From Streptomyces sp. F63 (GTDB lineage: Bacteria; Actinomycetota; Actinomycetes; Streptomycetales; Streptomycetaceae): a stretch of 64,000 nucleotides of DNA. The position numbers and the translations under genes are program-made. Shown in pieces: positions 26,461-34,752 of this stretch. The notes under the pieces are model-generated. The model worked only from the letters and a program-made list of their open reading frames with translations, was not told the origin of the DNA and made no database searches. Numbering within the stretch: the stretch's first letter is position 1; each line of letters starts with the position of its first letter. The stretch lies in NCBI RefSeq assembly GCF_018070345.1, contig NZ_JAGPXX010000001.1, positions 372,001 through 436,000 on the forward strand. The letters are read 5' to 3'.

Positions 26461-27945
26461 ATGACGAGCGTGCGTGACGAGCAACCCGTACGGCCCACCC
26501 TGCAGGACGACGTGGCCGCCGCCGCCAGCGAGCTGATCGGGGGCCCCGCCGGACGGCGCGCGCGGTACGGCACCGGCTGGTGGACGCCCGTACGGATCAT
26601 CGCCCTGCTCGCCATCGGCATGTTCGCGCTCGGCATGGTCCAGAAGCTGCCGTGCTATGACGGCGGCTGGTTCCACGGCGCCAGCAGTCAGTACATCCAC
26701 GCCTGCTATTCGGACATCCCGCACCTGTACAACGCCCGGGGCTTCGCGGCGGACCTCGTTCCGTACTTCGACCGGTTGCCGGGCGACATGGAGTACCTCG
26801 AATACCCGGTGCTCACCGGGGTGTTCATGGAGGTCGCCTCCTGGCTGACCCCGCACGACGGCACGATCCAGCACCGCGAGCAGATCTACTGGCTGGTCAA
26901 CGCCGGAATGCTGATGGTCTGCGCGGTCGTCATCGCCGTCAGCGTGGCCCGCACCCACCGCCGGCGCCCCTGGGACGCCCTGCTGGTCGCTCTCGCCCCG
27001 GCCTTCGCCCTGACCGCGACCATCAACTGGGACCTGCTCGCCGTGGCCCTCACCGCCGCCGCGATGCTCATGTGGTCACGCGGCCGCCCGCTCCCCGCCG
27101 GGGTCCTGATCGGCCTGGCCACCGCCGCCAAGCTCTATCCCGTGCTGCTCCTCGGACCGCTCTTCCTGCTCTGCCTGCGCGCGGGCCGGATGCGGGCGTA
27201 CGGCACCGCGCTGGGCGGCGCGGCCGTGGCCTGGCTCGTGGTGAACGCGCCGGTGATGATGCTGGCGCCGGAGGGCTGGAAGAAGTTCTACACCTTCAGC
27301 CAGGAGCGGCCGGTCGACTTCGGTTCCTTCTGGCTGATCATCTCCCAGCGCACGGGCGACCCGCTGGAGGACGCCAACACCTGGGCCACGGCCCTGACGC
27401 TGCTGGCCTTCGCCGGCATCGCCGTCGTCACGCTCCGGGCGCCGCGCCGGCCGCGTTTCGCCCAGCTGGCGTTCCTGGTCGTCGCCGTCTTCATCCTGTT
27501 CAACAAGGTCTACTCCCCGCAGTACGTGCTGTGGCTCGTACCGCTCGCCGCGCTGGCCCGGCCGCGCTGGCGGGACTTCCTGATCTGGCAGGCCTGCGAG
27601 GCCGTCTACTTCCTCGGCATCTGGATGTACCTCGCCTACACCTCCAGCGGCGACGCGCACCGGGGACTCCCGGCGGAGGGCTACCAGCTCCTGATCCTCG
27701 TGCATCTGCTGGGCACCCTCTACCTCTGCGCGGTGGTCGTCCGCGACATCCTCTTCCCGGAGCGGGACCCGGTCCGCCGGGACGGCTCCGACGATCCGTC
27801 CGGCGGCCTCCTGGACGGTGCGGCGGACGCCTTCGTCCTGCGCCGCCCCGTGCCGTACGCGGAGCAGCCGCCGTCCTTCGGCGGACAGCGGCTGCGGTGG
27901 GGCGTGGAGACCGGCGGGGCGGCACGGCGCGGATCATCGGGCTGA
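26461..27945 (+). CDS. Polytopic membrane glycosyltransferase-like protein (GT87/DUF2029 type)
   Basis: A 494-residue membrane protein with about nine to ten hydrophobic segments starting at TPVRIIALLAIGMFALGMV. The loop after the first segment has CYDGGWF and YSDIPHLYNARGF, and the acidic-Tyr motif MEYLEYPVLTGVFM matches the extracytoplasmic loop of GT87 polyprenyl-phosphate-sugar mannosyltransferases. Further segments include LFLLCLRAGRMRAYGTALGG and VYSPQYVLWLVPLAAL. Its place after a PonA1-type gene is conserved in mycobacteria. The donor and acceptor are unknown. The ATG at 26461 is preferred over an in-frame upstream ATG inside the hairpin. Confidence 0.8.
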   Translation: MTSVRDEQPVRPTLQDDVAAAASELIGGPAGRRARYGTGWWTPVRIIALLAIGMFALGMVQKLPCYDGGWFHGASSQYIHACYSDIPHLYNARGFAADLVPYFDRLPGDMEYLEYPVLTGVFMEVASWLTPHDGTIQHREQIYWLVNAGMLMVCAVVIAVSVARTHRRRPWDALLVALAPAFALTATINWDLLAVALTAAAMLMWSRGRPLPAGVLIGLATAAKLYPVLLLGPLFLLCLRAGRMRAYGTALGGAAVAWLVVNAPVMMLAPEGWKKFYTFSQERPVDFGSFWLIISQRTGDPLEDANTWATALTLLAFAGIAVVTLRAPRRPRFAQLAFLVVAVFILFNKVYSPQYVLWLVPLAALARPRWRDFLIWQACEAVYFLGIWMYLAYTSSGDAHRGLPAEGYQLLILVHLLGTLYLCAVVVRDILFPERDPVRRDGSDDPSGGLLDGAADAFVLRRPVPYAEQPPSFGGQRLRWGVETGGAARRGSSG

Positions 27946-27984
27946 CCCGGGGCGGCTTGGCCCCCCGGGCCCGGCCCGGGCACC

Positions 27985-29016
27985 TCAGCGATCGACCATC
28001 CGGTCGAACTGGGTGGTCGTGTGCCGCAGATGGGCCACGAGCTCGTCCCCCACCTGCGGCGGTGCCACCTCGGAGGGGATGAAGAGGATCGACACCTGCA
28101 TGTGCGGCGGCTCCGCGAACCAGCGCTGCTTGCCGGTCCACACGAACGGCGACAGGTTGCGGTTGACGGTGGCGAGCCCGGCCCGGGCGACGCCCTTCGC
28201 GCGCGGCATGACGCCGTGCAGGGCCTTCGGGGCCTCCAGGCCCACCCCGTGCGAGGTGCCGCCCGCGACGACCACCAGATGACCGTCGGAGGTGGCCTTC
28301 TGCTGGCGGTAGCCGAAGCGGTCGCCCTTGGCGACGCGGGTGACGTCCAGGACTGCGCCGCGGTACTCCGTCGCGTCGTGGTCGCCCAGCCACAGCCGGG
28401 TGCCGATCCGGGCGCGGAAGCGGGTCTGCGGGAACTGCTGCTGAAGCTGGGCCAGTTCACCGGCCGCCAGATGGCTGACGAACATGGTGTGCAGCGGCAG
28501 GCGCGCGGTGCGCAGCCGGTCCATCCAGCCGAGGACCTCTTCCACCGCGTCGGAGCCGTCGGTGCGGTCGAGCGGCAGATGCAGCGCGAAGCCCTCCAGG
28601 CGGACGTCCTCGATCGCCGCGTGGAGTTTGGGCAGGTCCTCCTCCACCACGCCGTGCCGTCGCATGCTGCTCATCAGCTCGATGACGACCCGCGCGCCGA
28701 CCAGCCCGCGCACGCCCTCCACCGAGGACACGGACCGCACCGCCCGGTCGGGCAGCGGCACCGGCTCCTCACCCAGCCGGAAGGGGGTGAGGACCAGCAG
28801 GTCGCCGCTGAAGTAGTCCTTGATCCGGGCGGCCTCGTAGGTGGTGCCCACGGCCAGGATGTCGGAGCGGAAGCGGGAGACCTCCTCCGCGAGCCGCTCG
28901 TGGCCGAAGCCGTAGCCGTTGCCCTTGCAGACCGGGACCATGCCCGGGAACTGCTGGAGAACGGACTGCTGATGCGCCCGCCAGCGAGCGGTGTCGACAT
29001 AGAGGGTGAGCGCCAT
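27985..29016 (-). CDS. Alanine racemase-like PLP protein (fold type III)
   Basis: A 343-residue protein resembling the N-terminal TIM barrel of alanine racemases. The PLP lysine motif is PVCKGNGYGFG (near residue 32), matching the VKANAYGHG-type site, and substrate-side elements include LHTMFVSHLAAGEL and ARIGTRLWLGD. The C-terminal half does not show the canonical second-domain tyrosine motif, so true alanine racemase activity is doubtful. The ATG at 29016 (MALTLYVDTARW) has GAGAGG upstream. It lies 101 bases after femX on the same strand, suggesting a shared role in peptidoglycan precursor modification; this is inference. Confidence 0.8.
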   Translation of the reverse strand: MALTLYVDTARWRAHQQSVLQQFPGMVPVCKGNGYGFGHERLAEEVSRFRSDILAVGTTYEAARIKDYFSGDLLVLTPFRLGEEPVPLPDRAVRSVSSVEGVRGLVGARVVIELMSSMRRHGVVEEDLPKLHAAIEDVRLEGFALHLPLDRTDGSDAVEEVLGWMDRLRTARLPLHTMFVSHLAAGELAQLQQQFPQTRFRARIGTRLWLGDHDATEYRGAVLDVTRVAKGDRFGYRQQKATSDGHLVVVAGGTSHGVGLEAPKALHGVMPRAKGVARAGLATVNRNLSPFVWTGKQRWFAEPPHMQVSILFIPSEVAPPQVGDELVAHLRHTTTQFDRMVDR

Positions 29017-29116
29017 GGCCGGTCCGGTACCTCTCTCGTGTTTTCGGTGGATGGGCTGTGAACGGCGGTGAGACGGCGTGAGACGGCGGTGAGCGGCCTG
29101 GGGCGGCCCGGTGGGG

Positions 29117-30235
29117 TCAGCGCCGGGACATGTAGATGTCAAGTGCCTTGTGCAGCAGCTTGTTCAGCGGGAAGTCCCACTCGCCCAGATACTCGGCCGC
29201 CTGGCCACCGGTGCCGACCTTGAACTGGATGAGCCCGAAGAGGTGGTCGTTCTCGTCGAGCGAGTCGCTGATGCCGCGCAGGTCGTAGACGCTCGCCCCG
29301 AGGGCGTAGGCGTCGCACAGCATCCGCCACTGCATGGCGTTCGAGGGCCGCACCTCGCGCTTGTGGTTGGCGGAGGCGCCGTAGGAGTACCACACGTGGC
29401 CGCCGACGATCAGCATTGTCGCGGCCGCGACGTTCTCGCCCTCGTGGCGGGCGAAGTAGAGGCGCATGCGGTTGGGGTCCTCGGCGTTGAGCGCCGTCCA
29501 CATGCGCTGGAAGTAGCTCAGCGGCCGCGGCCGGAAGCGGTCCCGCTCGGCGGTGGTCTCGTACAGCCGCTGCCACTCGGCGAGGTCGTCGTAACCGCCC
29601 TGGACGACCTCCACGCCGGCCTTCTCGGCCTTCTTGATGTTGCGCCGCCAGAGCTGGTTGAAGGACTTGTGGACGTCCTCCAGGGAGCGGTTCTCCAGCG
29701 GCACCTGGAAGACGTACCGGGGCTGGACGTCGCCGAAGCCGGCGCCGCCGTCCTCGCCCTGCTGCCAGCCCATCCGGCGCAGCCGGTCGGCCACCTCGAA
29801 GGCGCGCGGTTCGATGAACGTGGCCTCGACGTCCCGGAGCCGCTTGACGTCCGGGTTCTGGATACCGGCCTTGATCGCGGGGGCGTCCCAGCGGCGGATG
29901 ACCACGGGCGGGCCCATCTTCACGGAGAAGGCGCCCGCCTGCTTGAGATGCGCGAGCATCGGCTGCAGCCAGTCCTCGAGGTTGGGCGCGAACCAGTTGA
30001 TGACCGGGCCCTCGGGGAGATACGCCAGGTACCGCTTGACCTTGGGAAGCTGCCGGTAGAGGACCAGCCCGGCGCCGACGAGGCGGCCGGAGCCGTCGAA
30101 CCAGCCGAGGTTCTCCGAGCGCCACTCCGTCTTCACGTCCGCCCACGCCGGAACCTGGCAGTGGCTGGCCGAGGGCAGGCTCTGGATGTACGCCAGATGC
30201 TGCTCACGGCTGATGGTCCTCAGGGTCAGGCTCAT
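29117..30235 (-). CDS. femX: FemX-like peptidyltransferase (FemABX family)
   Basis: FemABX enzymes use aminoacyl-tRNA to build interpeptide bridges on lipid II; in Streptomyces FemX adds the first glycine to the stem peptide. The 372-residue length is standard. It has twin GNAT-like domains with WFDGSGRLVGAGLVLYRQLP, YLPEGPVINWFAPNLEDWL, FNQLWRRNIKKAEKAGVEV and the family signature near VYDLRGISDSLDENDHLFGL and FKVGTGG. No coiled-coil arm is evident, as in the shorter FemX type. The ATG at 30235 has GAGGAG upstream. It is followed by the alanine-racemase-like gene. Confidence 0.9.
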   Translation of the reverse strand: MSLTLRTISREQHLAYIQSLPSASHCQVPAWADVKTEWRSENLGWFDGSGRLVGAGLVLYRQLPKVKRYLAYLPEGPVINWFAPNLEDWLQPMLAHLKQAGAFSVKMGPPVVIRRWDAPAIKAGIQNPDVKRLRDVEATFIEPRAFEVADRLRRMGWQQGEDGGAGFGDVQPRYVFQVPLENRSLEDVHKSFNQLWRRNIKKAEKAGVEVVQGGYDDLAEWQRLYETTAERDRFRPRPLSYFQRMWTALNAEDPNRMRLYFARHEGENVAAATMLIVGGHVWYSYGASANHKREVRPSNAMQWRMLCDAYALGASVYDLRGISDSLDENDHLFGLIQFKVGTGGQAAEYLGEWDFPLNKLLHKALDIYMSRR

Positions 30236-30392
30236 GCGGGGTGCTCCTCGGCAGGTGTGTCCCCAGGGGGTTGGGGCTCCGGCTCTCGCCGCGAAGCCTA
30301 CTGCGCCGGGGAGCACCCCGTTCGGGTGTACGGCCCGGAGGACCGTGCCGGGGCGGCCGCAACGGGAGTGCGGGCCTGCCGGGGAGAACCGG

Positions 30393-30722
30393 CTAACCGA
30401 TCAGGCCGCCGAAGAGACCGCCGTTCGCCATGCCGAGGAAGAATCCGAGCCCCGCCGCCCCGAGTCCGATGATCAGCGCGAAGCGCTCGGAGGTGGTGGC
30501 GGAGATCATCTGGCCCCAGGCCCCGCTGAGGATGCCGAGGAGGCCGGTCCAGGAGCTGATCAGATGCAGATCGTCGAACTGCGCGGTGACGAAGGCCACC
30601 GCACCGAGGACCACGGTGGCGGCGACGAAGCTGTTCTCGACGGGATGGGCCCTGCCGTCGCTGTTGAAGACGGAACTGACGGCGGAGAGCGGGTTGCGGT
30701 GATGACGTACTGGCTGCGCCAT
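30393..30722 (-). CDS. Small membrane protein of unknown function
   Basis: A 109-residue protein with about three hydrophobic segments: SFVAATVVLGAVAFVTAQ, ISSWTGLLGILSGAWGQMI and FALIIGLGAAGLGFFLGMAN, ending GGLFGGLIG. The ATG at 30722 has an excellent AGGAGGTG ribosome site. Its position between femX and the divergent rpsF operon is conserved in Streptomyces. I recognise no functional motif. Confidence 0.8.
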   Translation of the reverse strand: MAQPVRHHRNPLSAVSSVFNSDGRAHPVENSFVAATVVLGAVAFVTAQFDDLHLISSWTGLLGILSGAWGQMISATTSERFALIIGLGAAGLGFFLGMANGGLFGGLIG

Positions 30723-30803
30723 GAGACACCTCCTGGCGGAAAGCGGCGAACTGTAGCGCCGGTCACACCCGATGTACCCAGATTGCGGGGTCCTGCCACG
30801 GGA

Positions 30804-30834
30804 TTTCAACCGGAAGCGGACTTGCGGGTAGGCT
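30804..30834 (+). promoter_or_regulatory. Candidate promoter of the rpsF-ssb-rpsR-rplI operon
   Basis: TTTCAA (30804-30809) and TAGGCT (30829-30834) with 19 bases between them form a weak -35/-10 pair, with a good Streptomyces-type -10. It would give a leader of about 150 bases before rpsF. Confidence 0.45.
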
Positions 30835-30944
30835 GAACGGTCTGCACCGGTGTCCGATTCCCCGGCCGCATCCCCGGCTCCTTCCGGATTTCCGCGGTTG
30901 TCAGTGCCGGCCGGTACCGTTGCGCACGCATCACGACCCTCCTG

Positions 30945-30961
30945 CCACGGAAAGACCGTGG
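30945..30961 (+). promoter_or_regulatory. Leader hairpin upstream of rpsF
   Basis: CCACGG (30945-30950), loop AAAGA, CCGTGG (30956-30961), followed by CCGCTGAG and then the rpsF ribosome site. Leaders of rpsF operons in many bacteria bind the S6:S18 complex for autoregulation; whether this hairpin does so is inference. Confidence 0.4.
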
Positions 30962-30990
30962 CCGCTGAGTCCAGAGGAGGTGGGTTCCAC

Positions 30991-31281
30991 ATGCGTCACT
31001 ACGAGGTGATGGTCATCCTCGACCCCGATCTCGAGGAGCGCGCAGTCGCGCCGCTGATCGAGAACTTCCTTTCCGTCGTCCGTGAGGGCAACGGCAAGGT
31101 CGAGAAGGTCGACACCTGGGGCCGTCGTCGTCTCTCGTACGAGATCAACAAGAAGCCCGAGGGCATCTACTCGGTCATCGACCTCCGGGCCGAGCCCGCG
31201 GTCGTCAAGGAGCTCGACCGTCAGATGAACCTGAACGAGTCGGTCCTCCGGACCAAGGTCCTCCGTCCCGAGACCCACTGA
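30991..31281 (+). CDS. rpsF: 30S ribosomal protein bS6
   Basis: The 96-residue bS6 protein, which pairs with bS18 in the central domain of the small subunit. Motifs include [20 protein letters not shown] at the start and [18 protein letters not shown], with the conserved C-terminal [14 protein letters not shown]. The ATG at 30991 has AGAGGAGGTG upstream. It leads the conserved rpsF-ssb-rpsR-rplI operon. Confidence 0.98.
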   Translation: MRHYEVMVILDPDLEERAVAPLIENFLSVVREGNGKVEKVDTWGRRRLSYEINKKPEGIYSVIDLRAEPAVVKELDRQMNLNESVLRTKVLRPETH

Positions 31282-31299
31282 ACCCCGCGCTCCGGCGCA

Positions 31300-31328
31300 G
31301 GTTCAGCGGTGACGCCCGGGGCTGAACC
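31300..31328 (+). other. Hairpin between rpsF and ssb
   Basis: GGTTCAGC (31300-31307) pairs with GCTGAACC (31321-31328), loop 13 bases, inside the operon. There is no T-run. It may be an attenuator or an RNA processing or stability element that sets the ratio of bS6 to SSB; this is inference. Confidence 0.45.
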
Positions 31329-31395
31329 GGGCAGCGCCGAGTAGTCCGGTCCACCAGCAATCCGCAGCCAGCAGCACCCGCCGAGAGGTACCCCT

Positions 31396-31989
31396 ATGGC
31401 AGGCGAGACCGTCATCACGGTCGTCGGCAATCTCGTCGACGACCCCGAGCTGCGCTTCACCCCGTCCGGTGCGGCGGTCGCGAAGTTCCGTGTCGCGTCC
31501 ACCCCCCGCACCTTCGACCGCCAGACGAACGAGTGGAAGGACGGCGAGAGCCTCTTCCTCACCTGCTCGGTCTGGCGGCAGGCGGCGGAGAACGTCGCCG
31601 AGTCGCTCCAGCGCGGCACGCGCGTCATCGTGCAGGGCCGCCTGAAGCAGCGGTCCTACGAGGACCGCGAGGGCGTCAAGCGCACGGTCTACGAGCTGGA
31701 CGTCGACGAGGTCGGCGCCAGCCTGCGCAACGCCACGGCCAAGGTCACCAAGACCACCGGCCGCGGCGGGCAGGGCGGCTACGGCGGCGGTCAGGGCGGT
31801 GGCGGCGGCTGGGGCGGCGGCCCCGGCCCCGGCGGCGGCCAGCAGGGCGGCGGGGCTCCCGCCGACGACCCCTGGGCGACCGGTGCGCCGGCCGGCGGCG
31901 GCCAGCAGGGCGGCGGCGGTGGCTGGGGCGGTGGCTCCGGCTCCGGCTCCGGTTCCGGCGGCGGCTACTCGGACGAGCCGCCCTTCTAG
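31396..31989 (+). CDS. ssb: Single-stranded DNA-binding protein
   Basis: SSB coats single-stranded DNA in replication, repair and recombination and recruits partner proteins through its C-terminal tip. The 197-residue protein has an OB-fold (about 1-115; [40 protein letters not shown]). A long Gly/Gln-rich linker (about 120-190) and the acidic DEPPF tip follow. It is the essential, operon-encoded SSB, between rpsF and rpsR. Confidence 0.98.
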   Translation: MAGETVITVVGNLVDDPELRFTPSGAAVAKFRVASTPRTFDRQTNEWKDGESLFLTCSVWRQAAENVAESLQRGTRVIVQGRLKQRSYEDREGVKRTVYELDVDEVGASLRNATAKVTKTTGRGGQGGYGGGQGGGGGWGGGPGPGGGQQGGGAPADDPWATGAPAGGGQQGGGGGWGGGSGSGSGSGGGYSDEPPF

Positions 31990-32046
31990 GCCACGGGGCC
32001 TGGCCGGGCGGTCAGCGAAACTTTTTGATCACACTGGAGAGAGACA

Positions 32047-32283
32047 ATGGCGAAGCCGCCTCCGCGCAAGCCGAAGAAGAAGGTCTGCGCGTTCTGCAAG
32101 GACAAGACCGCGTACGTGGACTACAAGGACACGAACATGCTGCGGAAGTTCATTTCCGACCGCGGCAAGATCCGTGCCCGCCGCGTCACCGGCAACTGCA
32201 CCCAGCACCAGCGCGATGTCGCCACGGCCGTCAAGAACAGCCGTGAGATGGCGCTGCTGCCCTACACCTCGTCCGCGCGATAA
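32047..32283 (+). CDS. rpsR: 30S ribosomal protein bS18, zinc-binding (C+) form
   Basis: A 78-residue bS18. It retains CAFCKD (C14, C17) and NCTQHQRD near residue 58, the zinc-ribbon ligands of the C+ type. Streptomyces usually also carry a zinc-free paralogue elsewhere that is induced by zinc starvation. The rest ([20 protein letters not shown]) is typical. It lies 57 bases after ssb with a GGAGAGAG ribosome site. Confidence 0.97.
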   Translation: MAKPPPRKPKKKVCAFCKDKTAYVDYKDTNMLRKFISDRGKIRARRVTGNCTQHQRDVATAVKNSREMALLPYTSSAR

Positions 32284-32301
32284 GGGAAGGGTGACCGAGA
32301 A

Positions 32302-32748
32302 ATGAAGATCATCCTCACCCACGAGGTCTCCGGCCTCGGCGCCGCGGGCGACGTCGTCGACGTCAAGGACGGCTACGCTCGCAACTACCTGATCCCGCGC
32401 GGTTTCGCGATGCGCTGGACCAAGGGCGGCGAGAAGGACGTCGAGCAGATCCGCCGCGGCCGCAAGATCCGCGAGATCGCCACGATCGAGCAGGCCAACT
32501 CCGTCAAGGCCCAGCTGGAGTCCGTGAAGGTCCGCCTGGCCACCCGCTCGGGTGACTCCGGCCGTCTCTTCGGTTCCGTCACCCCGGCCGACATCGCCTC
32601 GGCGATCAAGCAGGCCGGCGGCCCGGACGTGGACAAGCGCCGCATCGAGCTCGGTGCGCCGATCAAGACCCTGGGCGCGCACCAGGTGTCCGTGCGTCTG
32701 CACGCCGACGTCGCCGCCAAGGTGGGCGTCGAGGTCGTCGCCGCCTGA
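32302..32748 (+). CDS. rplI: 50S ribosomal protein bL9
   Basis: A 148-residue bL9, the elongated protein at the base of the L1 stalk. The N-terminal domain shows [20 protein letters not shown] and the signature [13 protein letters not shown], followed by the long connecting helix (about 45-75) and the C-terminal domain ending [16 protein letters not shown]. It is last in its operon and followed by a strong hairpin. Confidence 0.98.
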   Translation: MKIILTHEVSGLGAAGDVVDVKDGYARNYLIPRGFAMRWTKGGEKDVEQIRRGRKIREIATIEQANSVKAQLESVKVRLATRSGDSGRLFGSVTPADIASAIKQAGGPDVDKRRIELGAPIKTLGAHQVSVRLHADVAAKVGVEVVAA

Positions 32749-32771
32749 TCGCGGCGCTCGGCAGGGCGTAT

Positions 32772-32809
32772 GCGGGGCCGTACCTCCTCACCGGGGGGTA
32801 CGGCCCCGC
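32772..32809. terminator. Terminator after rplI
   Basis: A perfect 13-bp stem (32772-32784 with 32797-32809), loop 12 bases, 24 bases past the rplI stop. It lies between rplI and the convergent MATE gene and can serve both. Confidence 0.85.
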
Positions 32810-32956
32810 GGCGCGTCCGGGAGCGCCGTCACCGCTGTCACCGCCGTCCCGCACCGGGACCGTCTCCCGTCCCGCTCAGCCCGGGCACGGCGTGCTTCCG
32901 GCCGCCCGGGGGGCGGCACTGGGCCGTACGGAGCCCTCAGACGCCGTACGAGCCTC

Positions 32957-34294
32957 TCAGCCCCGTACGGCACCGGTGACCATCCAGCGGCCGGAGGCCG
33001 CGCGGAGGCCGAGGGTGACCAGCCGCACGGTCATCATCAGTCCCATCACCCACCACAGCGCGGTCAGGCCGCCGCCCAGCGCCGGTACGGAGAGCGCGAG
33101 CGGGGCGAAGACGGCGAGGGTGGCCAGCATCGCCCAGGCCAGGTACGGACCGTCCCCGGCGCCCATCAGTACCCCGTCCAGCACGAAGACGACCCCCGAC
33201 ACCGGCTGGACGAGTGCCACCACCAGCAGTGCGGACAGGAGCAGTGCGTGGACGGCCTCGTCCTCGGTGAACAGCGGCAGCAGCAGGGGCCGGGCCAGGA
33301 CCAGCAGCAGTCCCAGCACCACCCCCGAGGCGACGCCCCACTGCACCATGCGGCGGCAGGCGGCCCGCGCACCCGCGGTGTCCCCCGCGCCCAGGTAGCG
33401 CCCGATGATGGCCTGCCCGGCGATGGCGATCGCGTCCAGCGCGAAGGCCAGCAGCGACCAGAGCGTCAGCACGATCTGGTGGGCGGCCACTTCCGGGTCC
33501 CCCAGCCGGGCCGCCACCGCGGTGGCGATCACGAGGATGGCGCGCAGGGAGAGGGTGCGGACCAGCAGCGGCGCCCCGGCCCGCGCGCAGGCGCGGATCC
33601 CGGCCGCGTCCGGCCGCAGCGAGGCGCCGTGCCGCCGGGCGCCCCGCACGACGACGGTGAGATAAGCGGCGGCCATGCCGGACTGGGCGATCACGGTGCC
33701 CCAGGCGGAGCCGGCGATGCCGAGACCGGCGCCGTACACGAGCAGGGCGTTGAGAGCGGCGTTCGCCGTGAATCCACCCACGGCGATGTGCAGCGGGGTG
33801 CGGGTGTTCTGCAGCCCCCGGAGCACGCCTGTGGCGGCCAGGACGACGAGCATCGCCGGGATGCCGAGCGCGCTGATGCGCAGATAGGTGACCGCGTACG
33901 GGGTGGCCGTGCCGGAGGCGCCGAAGAGACCGATGAGCCAGGGTGCGGCGGGGAGCGCGACGGCGACGGCGCCGGTCCCGAGGAGCAGGGCGAGCCAGAT
34001 GCCGTCCATGCCCTGCCGGATCGCGGCGGACAGGTCTCCGGCTCCGACGCGGCGGGCCACGGCGGCGGTGGTGGCGTAGGCGAGGAAGACGAAGACGTTG
34101 ACGGCCGTCATGAGAAGTGCGGCGGCGATGCCGAGACCGGCCAGCTGCGGAGTGCCGAGATGGCCGATGATGGCGCTGTCGGCCATGACGAAGAGGGGCT
34201 CCGCGACCAGGGCGCCGAAGGCGGGGAGCGCGAGTGAGACGATCTCGCGGTCGTGGCTGCGGCCCGGCCGGGGCGGTGCGGGGGCCTGGGTCAT
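32957..34294 (-). CDS. MATE family efflux transporter
   Basis: A 445-residue protein with about 12 membrane segments of the MATE (DinF-like) group in the MOP superfamily, which exports cationic drugs or metabolites in exchange for H+ or Na+. The N terminus has REIVSLALPAFGALVAEPLF and MADSAIIGHLGTPQLAGLGI; mid-protein LRGLQNTRTPLHIAVGGFTA and RYLGAGDTAGARAACRRMV are typical. The ATG at 34294 has GGAG 9 bases upstream. It is divergent from dnaB; the substrate is unknown. Confidence 0.92.
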   Translation of the reverse strand: MTQAPAPPRPGRSHDREIVSLALPAFGALVAEPLFVMADSAIIGHLGTPQLAGLGIAAALLMTAVNVFVFLAYATTAAVARRVGAGDLSAAIRQGMDGIWLALLLGTGAVAVALPAAPWLIGLFGASGTATPYAVTYLRISALGIPAMLVVLAATGVLRGLQNTRTPLHIAVGGFTANAALNALLVYGAGLGIAGSAWGTVIAQSGMAAAYLTVVVRGARRHGASLRPDAAGIRACARAGAPLLVRTLSLRAILVIATAVAARLGDPEVAAHQIVLTLWSLLAFALDAIAIAGQAIIGRYLGAGDTAGARAACRRMVQWGVASGVVLGLLLVLARPLLLPLFTEDEAVHALLLSALLVVALVQPVSGVVFVLDGVLMGAGDGPYLAWAMLATLAVFAPLALSVPALGGGLTALWWVMGLMMTVRLVTLGLRAASGRWMVTGAVRG

Positions 34295-34752
34295 GACCGA
34301 CGGCTCCAATCTTCCACAGGTAAGGGACGGAGTTTATCCACAGCCCTTACCGGGACGGTACTCCGGCGGTCCGCGGGGGTCTCTTTGCCGTGATCTCGGC
34401 CGGGTTGCGGATTTTTTTCTTCTGCACAGCCGGTGGATGGTGAAACAGCAGGTCAGGGCGGTAATGATGGTGTGATTGGCGTACTGTCCACAGGACTGTC
34501 CCCCGGCTCGTACACAGGTTGCGCCGAGTTCTCCACAGGATGCGATCCGTCGTCCACACACCCTGTGGATAACTTTCTTGGTCCTGTGCTCCTCCGGCTC
34601 TACGGTGGTCCGGCCACCGCACTGAACTCGATGCGCCGCCACGGGGGTCGAGCATCCCATGTGTCAGAGCCGTGCCGTAAGAAGGAGTCGCACGGCGAGG
34701 AGGTTCGCAGGGTGGCGAACAGTCCGCGTCGCGGACGGGAGGAGGTGCCGGA
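34295..34752. other. MATE-dnaB intergenic region rich in DnaA boxes
   Basis: This 458-base region has no gene I can support. It is relatively AT-rich for the genome (for example GGATTTTTTTCTTCTG near 34411) and contains at least six DnaA-box-like nonamers between 34310 and 34572. It must contain the dnaB promoter. Confidence 0.8.
34310..34572. promoter_or_regulatory. Cluster of DnaA boxes upstream of dnaB
   Basis: Two perfect TTATCCACA boxes occur, at 34334-34342 (plus) and 34564-34572 (minus, as TGTGGATAA). One-mismatch boxes on the plus strand are CTGTCCACA (34484-34492), TTCTCCACA (34529-34537) and TCGTCCACA (34550-34558). A weaker TCTTCCACA is at 34310-34318. The density far exceeds chance and resembles an origin-associated DnaA-binding region. 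Confidence 0.75.

Noticed and set aside
34334..34660. A 108-codon minus-strand frame in the DnaA-box region
   Set aside because: No ribosome site or known motif, and the composition follows the repeated box sequences; I treat the region as regulatory.
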